DNA of 64,000 nucleotides, taken from Laguncularia racemosa. Lineage: Eukaryota; Streptophyta; Magnoliopsida; Myrtales; Combretaceae. Below the pieces are notes generated by a model. The model was not told where the DNA came from, made no database searches, and saw nothing but the letters and a program-made list of their open reading frames with translations. The number at the start of each line of letters is the position of its first letter. Within the stretch, counting starts at the first letter, position 1. This document shows positions 19,727-31,170 of the stretch, one piece after another. The DNA is taken from positions 620,001 to 684,000 of the forward strand of contig JBBMOL010000248.1 of assembly GCA_037954665.1 (NCBI GenBank), given 5' to 3'. Both the position numbers and the translations under genes were made by a program.

Positions 19727-22700
19727 ATGGATGGCAATGGCAGCATCAAGCACAGCAACAAAAGTAGAGTGCTGATAATCGGCGTGACAGGAAACCTGGG
19801 CTATGAATTAGCACATTGGAGTCTCAAGTTGTCTTACCCAACATTCGCTCTCGTACGTGACTCTGCTTTCAATGATCCGAACAAACTCCTCAAGCTTGAT
19901 TCTCTCACACAACGCGGCATTACACTACTCAAGGTCACTTTTTTTATTTTGCTTTGTTGCTAAACGTGGTTTCTATGCTCAACTGATGAAGTATGATAAT
20001 TCTAATTGATTTCCGGTTCTTAGGGTTCATTGGAAGATGAAGGGAGTCTTATTGAAGCAGTGAAAAGAGTGAATATTGTGATTTGTGCAGTTTCATCTAA
20101 ACAGGTTTTGGACCAGAAATTGCTCATTCAAGTTATTAAGAAACTTGGGTCCGTTAAGGTTGGTTTACTATTTTTTCGTTTCCTTTTTTTGGGTCATTTG
20201 GTTGATCAACATTGTCTCTTTAGGCCTTTTCATTTTTTGCTAAGTTAGACCAGGAACAGATGTGAAATGAAGTTAAAAAGACATCAAGGATTGTAAAATG
20301 CAAAATGACATGTAATTGTGGTATAAAAAGAAGCATTTGTCAGTTTAGCAACAAAGTAACGAGTTCATTTAAGGAAAGGCCAGTATCCATATATTGACAG
20401 CTAAACTTCATTAATCTTTCAAATTATTAGTTTTTCTTGTACAGGCATACTCTTGAAGTGTCCCTTTTAGGCCAACTCTTTGAAGTGTGATTCAAAAGTT
20501 TTTGTTTTTCTTTTATGAATTCAAAATCTTTTTGCCCCTTTATGCACTAATCTTAGAGCAATCCACTAAAATAATGTATGTGTGTTTTTTTTTTAAATAA
20601 TCTCAAAATAAGGTATCCAGTGAATTTATTCCTAAAACAGGTATGGAAGGCATGAATGCACATTTAGTAATTTATATGAACTTAGAATGCGTTTTTAGTG
20701 CAAATGAAGGCTTATTTCAAATATGCACTTCTAGCAATTTGTATTAAAAACGTGTATCTTGAATATGTACTTTCAGTATAAATTGCTAAAGGTGTGTACT
20801 TTGAATGAGCCTAAAGTATATTTGCATTGAATGTACATTTCGGGTACACATTTTCAGTATGTATAGTAGAATTTTTTTTGATAAGTTTTGGCTATTTTTA
20901 TGTAAGCTTTTAATTTTTTTTTTAAACAAAAAAAGTTAATTTGAGCAAATTTATCATTGAAGAAATTTTTATGAAAAATCATGTAAATAAAATCATAAAT
21001 AAATTTTGTGAAAAAAATTGTAATAAAAGTTTAGAAATAATTATAGCGCTTGTTAGGTTGAAGAAATACCCACTTGGCATTATGTTTGTTGAGAGCATCT
21101 CGATGATAAAAAAAAATTATTAATGATTTTTTTATATGATTTTTCATAATTTTTTTTCAATGATAAATTTTCTCAAATTTATTTTTTTGTTTCAAAAAAT
21201 TTAAAGTTTACATAAGGATAACGAAAAAATAATTTTTATAAATTTAAAAATTATAAAAATTGATTTAAAATTTATTAATTTTTTTTTTACCACAGGCTTA
21301 TTTTAGATACGCATCTTCAAAATAATTGTACTGAAGGCTTGTACCCAAAATAAGCCTTCAGTACATTTGCACTGAAGGTACATTTTAAGTGTGCACTTTT
21401 AGTATAAATTGTTGAAAGCAAGTTTTGTACCTTCGCTCCCTATTTCATACTGAAAGCGCATGCCCAGAATAAGCTTTTAGTACATTTGCACTAAAGGTGC
21501 ATTTTGAGTATACCCTTTTAGTATAAATTGCTGAAGGCGCGATCTAGATTCACACATTCACCACTTATTTTGGGAATAAATTTGTCGAGTACTTATTTCG
21601 CAATTAATTTTTTTTTCTTTTAAAAAACACATTATTTTATTGGATTTCTCATTGATCTTGCTTGGATTCACAATTTCAAGTTATGTGCAGATTAATAAAA
21701 AATGATTAGAAGGTAGTGTTTAGATGGATTTCCAGATGGAGATTATTCTTTAGGCATTGGCTTGTCTAATATCTATGCAAAGATTATTTAAGCGCCAATC
21801 CGTTGTCAACAGCGATTGTTCTATTAATTTCTGCGTTCTTTTCTGATTGAAGTTTCAAATGTGATAATGTCTCGAAGGGATAGACGTATACTTAGCAAGC
21901 ATAAGAGATAAAAGGAATTGCTTGGATAAATCATATTTATTTCCAAATACTAAATTATTTTTCATTAATTATCAATAGATGCAAATTATTGCAGAGATTT
22001 ATCCCAGCGGACTTTGGTCTGAACCCAGACAAGGTTCACATATCTCACATGGACCATGGATTCTATTCCCGAAGAGCAGAAATTCGCCATCTAGTGGAAG
22101 CTGAAGGCATTCCTCATACATATATATCATGCAACTTCTTGACAAGTTACATGCTTCCCACACTTATTCAGCCTGGACTGAAGACACCTCCAAGGGATGA
22201 AGTCAAGATTTATGGAGATGGAAACACAAGAGGTTTGCTCTTGAAGAGCCCACAGTTTAAAATGCACAGCAACATCAGTCTATGTAATGGCAACACTTTA
22301 TTTTTCTGCAGTTGTCTTCGTGAGGGAAACTGATGTGGCAGCATTTACAATCAGCACGCTGGATGACCCAAGAACCTTGAATCAGGTGTTGTACTTGAGG
22401 CCACATGGAAACATGTACTGCATGAATGAGCTAGTTGATCTTTGGGAGGGTAAAATAGGGAAGAAGCTGCACAGGACATATGTAACAGAAGAAGAACTTC
22501 TGCATCAAATTTCAGGTACCTTATATAATATATGATTTTGGTATGTTTGGTACGTGGTGTCATGATGCAGGCAAATAAAAAGGCAAACACATTCCAGAAA
22601 TCCCTCCCAAAGGAAAGAAATGAGAAGAACGAAACTAACTGATTAGCATCAAATTATCCACAACATTAAGCATATGTATATCGTTCTGTGAGACATCAAA

Positions 22701-23016
22701 TTTCCCATATCAGAAGTCTGCAGTATTATATATGGACACAATATAATTTCGGTTTCTCTTAGTCATTTTGCTCAGTCGGTTTGTTTTAATCTTTCTTTGT
22801 ATTATATATGGAGCTCCTGTTCTAAAACAATATATTACCTATGATGCAGAAACTCCGTACCCAGACAACATGATGTTGGTTTTCATATACTCTGCATTCA
22901 TAAAAGGAGACACTACATACTTTGACATCGAATCTTCTGGTGGTGTGGAAGGGACGCAGCTCTATCCCCACTTGAAATACACTACAATTAGTGAGTATCT
23001 GGACACACTAGTGTGA
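19727..23016 (+). CDS. Isoflavone-reductase-like NAD(P)H-dependent reductase, five exons
   Basis: Exons: 19727-19933, 20024-20158, 21995-22232, 22312-22515 and 22850-23016. All introns are GT..AG, phases match, and the total is 316 residues, normal for the family. It is an NmrA-like short-chain reductase of the PCBER / pinoresinol-lariciresinol reductase / eugenol synthase group. These cytosolic enzymes use NADPH in phenylpropanoid and lignan metabolism; the substrate cannot be told here. The Rossmann motif GVTGNLG is at residues 19-25. Other family landmarks are GSLEDEGSL, RFIPADFG (115-122), AEGIPHTYISCNF, GDGNTR and the C-terminal LYPHLKYTTISEYLDTL. The conserved catalytic Lys before IRR is Arg here (R141, codon AGA at 22073-22075). 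The next upstream in-frame start-like codon is GTG, so the ATG at 19727 is the start. No defects are seen; it looks functional. Confidence 0.93.
20700..21545 (+). repeat. Degenerate ~70-bp repeats inside intron 2
   Basis: Related units around 20710-20790, 20813-20875, 21349-21416 and 21467-21538 share TACATTTGCACTGAAGGT and TTTAGTATAAATTGCTGAAG. They are split by a foldback insertion. No coding potential. Confidence 0.6.
20880..21250. mobile_element. Foldback / MITE-like element in intron 2
   Basis: Two inverted arms of about 105 bp (near 20898-21005 and 21120-21213) share, in opposite orientation, AAATTTATCATTGAA and ATGAAAAATCAT. They flank a core of ~110 bp, including CTTGTTAGGTTGAAGAAA, that is less AT-rich. 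The size and symmetry fit a non-autonomous DNA element. I could not fix the exact ends or a target duplication. Confidence 0.55.
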
Positions 23017-24379
23017 CACTTGCAAATCCATTTTGCTTCTCACATTGGCCTCCCTTTATGACTATTTGGGAAGTTACCAATACAATTTAAGTGAACAATG
23101 GAATTTCGAATTAGAAGAATGAAAATGAGTTTGAGCTGGCTAATTATCTAGCTTCTTTTCCAAGCCTTGGAAAATGAAAGCAGTTTTTGCAGTGTTTTCA
23201 TATTGCATTATGTTTTTTCAATATTTTTCAATGTTTGTTAGAGTTGAAAGGTACTAATAAAAAGAAGTGGTGCCATTCTAGTGGCGGCTGATCATGAGAG
23301 GTGGTGGGAGGGTACAGTGCCAACCTGTGATTGGCAGCTGTGTTGGTGGTGACTGACCTCCAAATTGAAAGATACAAAGGTTATAAAGACCCGTTTTCAT
23401 TTGAGTTATTTTCTTCATTTCTAATATTCTCAGTTCTTTTTAAGTAGAGCAACATTGTTCAATGAAGCAAATGCACACTTAACGTGTAATATTGACTTGT
23501 ATTTTCCCATAAGGAAATATTGACTTTTATTGAACCTAATCCCTATGAAAGTGAGAGAAGAGAGGGGAAATTGGAGTTTCATTTGTTTCAAGAAAAATAT
23601 CTTGGACCTTTATCTTTAAAATGATTTATTGGAAGACATTTTCTGCTTGTAAAAAAGTTTCTAACAAATTGTTTCGCCAACTACTACCATGTTCAACATA
23701 ATGATCAATATTTCTAAGGAGGGATCCATCAGCACTTTTTTTTCCATTGTTGGGAATGCAGTTTTATTTGTAGGAGAGATGCTAAAGCTCTGGAATGCTT
23801 TTGCTTAGTTGTGGTGGTAGTCCTTGGGTATACTGTCCCTTGTGCTTGACATCAAGAAGCTCCTCTTGGAGAAAGATCATTAGCAATCTGTAATGGCGCT
23901 GATGAAATGCCAAAATTGCAGCTCCTCTGATACGCCGCTGGGTTTTTGATTCTCTCCGGGATAGGAGGAATTCTTTTCATTTTCCAGAGTTATGTGATTA
24001 CACCATGTTTCTTTCAATTGGATATTGTATGAATTCATGCTAATTAAACCTTTTCTATCTATTTAGAATCTCACCAAAGTTGAATTTAATTGCATTTTTT
24101 GCGTTAAACTTTATTTATTCTTTTCTCCCTTAGTTTCGCTTGAGATCGGACAACTTGCTAACTCAATTACAAACCTGGTGGTATGAGGATGCCTTTACTA
24201 GGATGGCGTCATTTTTTAAAAAAGGAAAATGGATATTTTGAGATGTTCTTACATTTTTTTGGATAGGTGTACTAAAAGGGTCGTTATTAGGTTAAGTCGC
24301 CTATTTGCGACTTGTTTGCAAGTCTTACTTGGTTAGTGTGTAGCCGGCAATTCCACATTTATAAAGGGATTATTACAAG
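23017..24379. other. Region downstream of the reductase gene
   Basis: Begins with the 3' untranslated part of the reductase gene. Beyond ~23300 the base composition is more balanced in places (23700-24000), but I find no convincing exon, RNA gene or element end. Confidence 0.5.
23256..23261 (+). terminator. Possible poly(A) signal of the reductase gene
   Basis: AATAAA about 240 bp after the stop codon, following T-rich sequence. A plausible 3' end; not proven. Confidence 0.35.
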
Positions 24380-25790
24380 CGTGAAACAGTTGGTAGGTGT
24401 ACATCAATATAGACGTTTGCCACTTCCAATGAAGGAATACTAGAAATTAAAAATTATTACTAAAATAAAAAAAATTCACAGGTATGCCTCAAAGCACCTG
24501 TATCACTTTTATGCAAAAGTACTAAAAACACAAGAAACTTTTTAAGTAGAACTCAATATATATCTATACCACTTTTATCTAAGCCTTATAAGAAATTCAA
24601 TAATATCTTCAAAAACATAAAAAAGATGGTAATTATGCCTCAACAGTAAAATTACCACATTAATGCAAGGGTTATAAAAAATTGAACATTTTATTGGAAT
24701 AAAACAAAAAGTTTGGTAGCAATGACTATGAAAAATATATGACTATTAGAAACATGAATAAGTTGGTAGGATTGGTTGATAATGTAAATTTACCACACTC
24801 AAGTAAGGAATACTAAAAATGTAAAAATATTACTAGAAATATAGAAATGTTGATAAGTAGCTTCAAAAACTTGTTACCAATTCTATAAGGGCTACTAGAA
24901 ATGTAAAAAAGTTGGTAGGGTTGTGTCAATAAGTGCATTTATCAGTTTTCATGATTGAGTTACTAAAACCTTTTTTCTATTACTAGAAACGTAGAAAATT
25001 TCTTCGGCATGTGTCATGGCACCTTTACCATTTCTATGCAAGGCCTATCAAAATCGTACAAAAGTTTGTAGGCATGGATTGGTATGTAAATTTACCACAA
25101 CTATTGAATGTTTACCCAAAATTCAAAAATATTACCAAAGAAGTTGGAAAGTTGTAAGTGTGCCTAAAATAATATGCAAGGGCTACTAGAAACCCAACAA
25201 AGTTGGTAGGTATGCATTAATGTACCTTTACCAATTTTGTGCTAGGGCTACCAAAACTGCAAAAAAGTTAGTAAGTTTGTGTTAATATGTAAATTTACCA
25301 TATTTAAGCAATTAAAACAAAAAATGAACTCATGTTAGTAGAAATGCAAAAAACGTTGATAAGTATGCATCGTATTACCTTTCTGAATTCTATGCTAGCT
25401 AGAATTACCTCAAATGTAATAAACTTAGTAGGTTTAGGTCAATATGTAAATCTACCATAGTTCCAAAAGTGTACCTATATTACTTGAAATGCATAAAGTA
25501 GGTAACTATAATTCAAAGTACCTTTGCCAATTCTATCTTAAGGCTACTAGAAACGTAATAAAGTTGGTAAATTTAACTGAAATTGTAAAGTTACCATATT
25601 TAACCCAAGATTACCAAAAATGAAACCATGGTGCCAAAAATGCAAAGAAGTTAGTATGTATGGAAGTACCTTTACTAATTTTATGCTAAGGCTCCTAGAA
25701 ACATAATAAAGTTGGCAGGTTTTGCTTAAAATGTAAATCTACCATATTTAAGCAATGATTACAAAAAAATTAACCAAGAATTAGAAGAAT
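24380..25790. repeat. Degenerate tandem array, ~150-180-bp unit
   Basis: Roughly eight diverged units, each with recognisable pieces in the same order: AAAGTTGGTAGG, then TACCTTTACCAATT, then GGCTACTAGAAA, then AAATTTACCATATTTAAG. Good examples start near 25195, 25350, 25490 and 25640. Non-coding, an old satellite-like array. Confidence 0.65.
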
Positions 25791-27461
25791 GAGATGTCAA
25801 ACATAACCCAAACCTAACCCCACCCCCACCTCAACACCATCATTACCCCCCTACCCCTTAGGTGCAGACTAGGTCTACGCCTTCAGTACGAATAATTTTT
25901 TTTTCTCTAAACCCTACGTTGCAAATCTAGAAAAGTTGTGACAGTGCAAACTTATGAAATTATTATAAAAGTATGTTTGCAAACCTATAAAATTATTGTA
26001 AAAGTATACCTGCAAACTTAAAAGTGATACAGTAAATTTACACAGTAATACACAGGAAAAAATTTGCACCGACACTTTCAAATATAAATATAAATCCTCA
26101 GTTCAGTTAATATCTTCACATTTTACATTTCGATCTTTGAATTTCCTTTGAAAACAAAACTTCACTCTACAAATTTTTGTTTTCAGAATTTGTGTTTTAT
26201 GCATGTTTTAATTTACTTAAATATGTGTGTGGAAATATCTTCATCAAGATCGCGGTATATTTTCTTAAGAAAATAATTAATTTTATTACTGTTATTAAAG
26301 TAGTATATTGTATAAATTTTATTGAAGTAGTAGTTATTATTAATTAGTAATTAATTAATTATTAATATATGGTTAATTAAGTAGCAGTTCTTGGATTTTT
26401 GGTATGGGTCGATAAGTAGGAGATACATTGGTCACATGGGGGCAGTTCTTGGATTTTTGGTAAGAATGATTTACATATACTCTAATTAATGTCTAAATAA
26501 TTACATGACTACGTTAACCTTAATTTACGTTTTCTTCATACTTACAGGGTGACACCTTACAACAGATTTGCCTGTTGCCAGACATAGACACGACAGTGAG
26601 ATAGATGCTCAGGGTCTTTAGTTCATGCTTCACCATGGGGTGGTTACACTATACCCGCAACCATGGCATCAAAACCCTTAGGAGAAGGCTGAACTGTCAC
26701 AAGTGTGGCGACGAATGGTGGGGGTGAGGTTGACTTCGAAACCGCGATGAGGTAGAGGAAAATCTCGAACAGGACGAATAGATACATGCTGATCTTGATG
26801 CGATGTATTGTAGCTTAGGGCTGACGTTCACCTAATATCAGACACCACATTAGCATTCCATTAGTGGTCTTATACCAACATCGCTAGTTCTATGGAGGCA
26901 ACGCCTTGGAAAGGAACTTGTGGAGCAGGGTTAATCATCGAATCGACCACATTAGTGGAGTCGCATGTAGCCTTGAGCGTTCGACAGTTCTCCCAACAAA
27001 CATGCTACCCAAGAGTCTAAATCTCCTCTAACTCCGCATGCAAGGCCAACCAACGTCTTCGCTCAGCTAGCTAGGCAATTTACTAGGGGTAGAAGATAGG
27101 TTTTTAATTATTTGCATACGTATATGGTGTACTATAACGATGAAATTTTTGTATAATTATAATTTTTAACAAATCAGTACGCATTCTATAAAATTCACAT
27201 TTAATGTGTACATATACGATGTTATGTCTTCAAATATTTCAGTAAAATTTAACAAATGTCTCAACAAATTGACACTAAAAAAACTTCATAATAAATGAAA
27301 AAATTACATGTATATATATAAAATATGAAGCATCCCCCTTCTGCCATGTCTTTAAATGAACTGGATAAAGTAGTCAATGATTCACTTAAGCTGTAAAAAA
27401 GAAAAAGCTAATGTTAGCATCACAAATGCAATGTCGAACGTAATAGAATATGTAGTGATAT
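25791..27461. other. Region downstream of the MULE transposase
   Basis: No recognisable gene. A 21-bp stretch (GCAGTTCTTGGATTTTTGGTA) occurs twice, near 26384 and 26442. Bases 26550-27080 are GC-richer and look like decayed coding sequence, but no frame stays open and I do not recognise it. It may belong to the MULE. Confidence 0.4.
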
Positions 27462-30400
27462 TCATGAGTTACCATTATTGTGTTGACGTGGGCACGTTCT
27501 TCTATTATACCCCCCTTCTTTGCAAATTCCACATGCGATTTGATTTGGACTCTCCCTAATGTCCATCTCCATGTGGTATCTTTTCCACCTCAACTTTCCC
27601 TTCTTCTGTATGAGGTTTCCCCTTAGGTGGAGTCTTGGGAAGTGCATTGGCCCCCAATCTAACTCGTCCCCTATAGGCATGAAGTAAATTGTATAGGTTT
27701 GGTCCTGATGTGTCCATCTATACCAATCGGGTATAGAATGCGTCATATCAAGCTTGAGTGAGGTAGCCACTACATATGCATGGGAGTATAGAATTGATGT
27801 GCCTAAACACACTTAAAAGCACATCCAAAAGACTTAAGAAAAACTATCTCAAGTCAAGGAAAAATCGGATCAAAAAATGGCACTTTTCAATTGAACCCTA
27901 ATAATGAAATGATGAAATTCAAACAACCAATGATATAATTAGAATACCACAATGAAAATTCCTTCTAACAACACTCTAATTTCATGTAATCCACACAAAT
28001 GAATCCTCAATTTGACAAAAGAAAATCGTAACAAAACAATCCCTTTTCCAATAATGAAGAACACGTTATCAAGGAAATCCTCAAAGATGAATCGGATCAA
28101 TTTGATAATTCCTTCAAATAAGCATAAGAATTCGTGAATAACAACAAGTAATTCTGACCAAGAACTATCTCAATTCAACCCTAGATATGACACACTAGAG
28201 AAGAAAAGAAATCACAACAAAATGAAATTGATATAACTCACAATTTCAAGATGTTGCACTCGCCACAATTTCAACTCTTGGTATTGAAATTGATAAGAGT
28301 TTGGAACCAAGGTATGAACCCTAATTCTCACGTGAAAGGAGGTGTTTAATCTGCAAAATGATAAGCCTCCTCAAACCCTCTCTTAAGCAAGTATTTATAC
28401 TTGCTACTCCTAGGGTTAAAAAGTGCTCAAAATTACAAGTTTGCCACTTTTAAGGTGGCTAACCCTAAATAAAAATTACAAGGAAATAAAAGTGTCCCAA
28501 AACCATAATACAACCAAAATAGTTCATAAAAGAAGAAATATATAAAAGAAATGGTCTTCAAGATGTCGGTCTCCTAGAGGATCCATCGGCCCAACTCATT
28601 GCCAGTTCAGGTGGGTCCATGGATAACCCACAAGCTGAGTCTGAGGGAGTTTGTCCACTGCCCTATAAAATATGATAAGTGTGCCTGTTGGAAAACACAA
28701 TACAAGAATAATAGAAAAGAGGTTAATTTATAAATAATTCCGGGGTCGATCTGCTCAAAATGGGCCCTTATCGCCAAAATTTGAATTCCTTTAGTTCTTG
28801 CCCTAATGATAGGTCTTGTAGGATTTTTATTCCTATCAAGAATTCTGTATATTTGCTACTTTTGGCAACTGCATGTGTTGCGGACAAAGTGGGCAACACT
28901 CATTCGCCCCCCTCCCCTCAACTTGCTGGCAACGCGACGACTACCGATAAGGACATTAACAACTTTATCATGCCTGTTGTAGTTGATGTCCCTGTGGTTG
29001 CTAGCTCGTGAACTTCATCGATTGATCATTTGGGTTGCATATTTGGTGAAAATTCTACCCTTTCCTATATTCTTTAATGCCTTCGTTCACTTTTACACGA
29101 AGTATCCAACGTAGATGTAGAACATTTTCTTCACCAAAGTAGTCACAAGTAACCCTTAAGTTCCCTTCAATACGGAGTTATAGCTTTCAACAACATTGGA
29201 GGTCATATACCCAAATCGATAGTAGCTGTCATGAGCTAGTGTCCACATATCCAATGGTACGTTGTCAAACCAGTCTATTGCATCTGGAAAAATCATCTCC
29301 ACCTGCTCCATCACATAATTCAAATTGTGAGATTGTGCTTGTAACCTGGCATATGTCACCAACTTCTTGCACTGGGTGTTTTTATGTGCCGAGTTAAAGT
29401 TGCTCAGAGCACGTCGGAGGCAAAACTGCTACACCACAAATGGAGGCCGCCATCCATTTGCTGCTTCTAGGATAACTCATCTGATGCCTGCGTGTCTATC
29501 CAATATGAGGCAAATGGTTTCATGACCTTTATGGTTGCCGATGACATATTCCTTCAGTTTTCGCAAAAACCAGCCTCATGTTTTAGCTGTCTCCTGATCA
29601 ACCAGAGAAAATGCCAGCGAAAGTATATGATTGTTGCCATTAACACCACAAGTAATTAGCAACTTGTGGGTGTACTTCCCATACAAAAAGGTGGCACCGA
29701 TGGTAAAAACAGGTATGAGGAATCTCCACATTGTGATGCATGGCCCGCAAGCCTAGAATACCCACTTCAATGTAGACACACTGGGGGTACTCGATCTGCT
29801 CCGGCCCCAATCTATTCGTGTTCCAGGATTCATAGTTTCAATTACATTGAGAAGTTTTGGGAGTTCATCGTAAAACTTCTCCCAATTCCCATACACGAGC
29901 TCGATAGCTCACTTCTTTTCCTCCTAAACCTGTCTCCTGTTGATCCTATAGCTAAATTCCCGTTCTACAGTAGGAGTTAAGTCAACTACCTTCATATCAA
30001 GATTCTCTCTAAAAAGATTTACAAATTGGTTGGTAAGGAGATTGCAATCTAGTTGTGGGTGATCCTGATTGATCAGTGGGTTATTACATGAGTGTGGACC
30101 CTTGAATCTTGTCACCACGAACATGCCTTCCAACTTCTTCTTTTGGGCCTTAAGCCTCCATTTACAACTGTCGTCCCTTCTCAAACAATAAACAGACCAC
30201 AGTAGTGGGCTGGACTCTACAACAGTGAAGTTGAAATGGTTCTTCACATGGTAAGACTTCACTACTTGAATGATATCTGCTTTCGTCCTGAATCTCATGC
30301 CTTTATAAAAATTGTTACTATTGCTCGAACCACTAAAAATATCGGTTTGCTCCTACTCAAAATAAATGTAACCACTATCACCCCTATAATTATAATACAA

Positions 30401-31170
30401 AATAGGATCTCTCACTGTCATGGTAGGTGGTTCAGCCTGCTCCGCTCAATATATTAGCTGTCTCGAGTAGGTATGTATGGTTGAAAACTTTTCTTCCACT
30501 GCTTCATCTCCCTTGTTCTCACTCTCTTCATTTTCTTCATTGGAACTCTCCTCGTTATCGTTGCTCTCTTGCTCAACACCCATTCCACCATCGGTATCAG
30601 TTGTAGCCTCCGCTCCCACATGAACCGTGAACGAATCTTGTGTCTTTGGTTGTTGTAACACTGAAGTAATTGCTCTATCTATTTCATCCTCATCGTTCAC
30701 TTCTATCGGGGTTGGAATTGAGGATTGAAATGTTGATGGCTTTGCATGCATTTCTACAGTGTGATGTGACGATTGTGACTGATTGCTTGTATCGAATGTG
30801 TGCCTTATCGATGGTCCCCCCGAATTGTTAGAAATTCTGATGAATAATTGTTGTATGCCACGATTTCCATATGATTAAGCTATTTCAATAAAATTTTCAA
30901 CATCTTTGTCGTCTTTAATTGCCATCAACACAACATGTATTGCCTCTTTGGGACATATGATGCCTATGTATTATCTCAACCCTCACTTCGGTTAGATCAA
31001 CTCCGATGCTGCGACATATTCTGTATAAAAATTTATTGTACCTGACGTTTTTCTTCATTTTTAACTTTTTTACCGGATCCCTATCATACTCCAGCCCCTA
31101 ATTACCGGCCACAATATTTTCAAATGCATAGATCATCAATTTCATGTAATCAACTATTTTTCCCCTATCC
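27462..31170 (-). pseudogene. MULE (MuDR-type) transposase, decayed and interrupted
   Basis: In sense order: an N-terminal part from about 31170 (MDRGKIVDYMKL), with frame breaks; an acidic serine/glutamate-rich stretch at 30446-30751; the Mutator N-terminal DNA-binding domain at 29924-30298 (FRTKADIIQVVKSY, CKWRLKA, FKGPHSC); a decayed DDE core at 29363-29780 (FLYGKYTHKLLI, GWFLRKLKEYVIG, LDRHAGI); the GYMTSNVVESYNSVLKG motif at 29156-29362; and the C-terminal zinc-knuckle region at 27462-27790 (CGICKEGGYNRRTC, with Tyr in place of His). The first catalytic Asp (normally DGTHLYGKY) is lost. A solo LTR at 27795-28704 interrupts it. Such transposases move DNA by cut-and-paste; this copy is dead. 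I did not identify terminal inverted repeats. Confidence 0.85.
27795..28704 (-). mobile_element. Solo LTR inserted in the MULE gene
   Basis: 910 bp starting TGATGTGCC and ending AATACA, flanked by perfect AGAAT duplications (27790-27794 and 28705-28709). There are no coding parts, so it is a solo LTR left by recombination. TATAAATA on the minus strand near 28395 suggests minus orientation. The AACCCTAGATATGACACACTAG stretch is similar in style to the LTRs of the element at 47540-51397, so it is probably a Ty3/gypsy family. Confidence 0.8.

Noticed and set aside
24380..25790. CRISPR-like array
   Set aside because: The repeats are long, diverged and contiguous without spacers, and the DNA is plant nuclear.
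28760..29011. 83-codon plus-strand frame next to the solo LTR
   Set aside because: Runs against the MULE transposase remnant and matches nothing I recognise.
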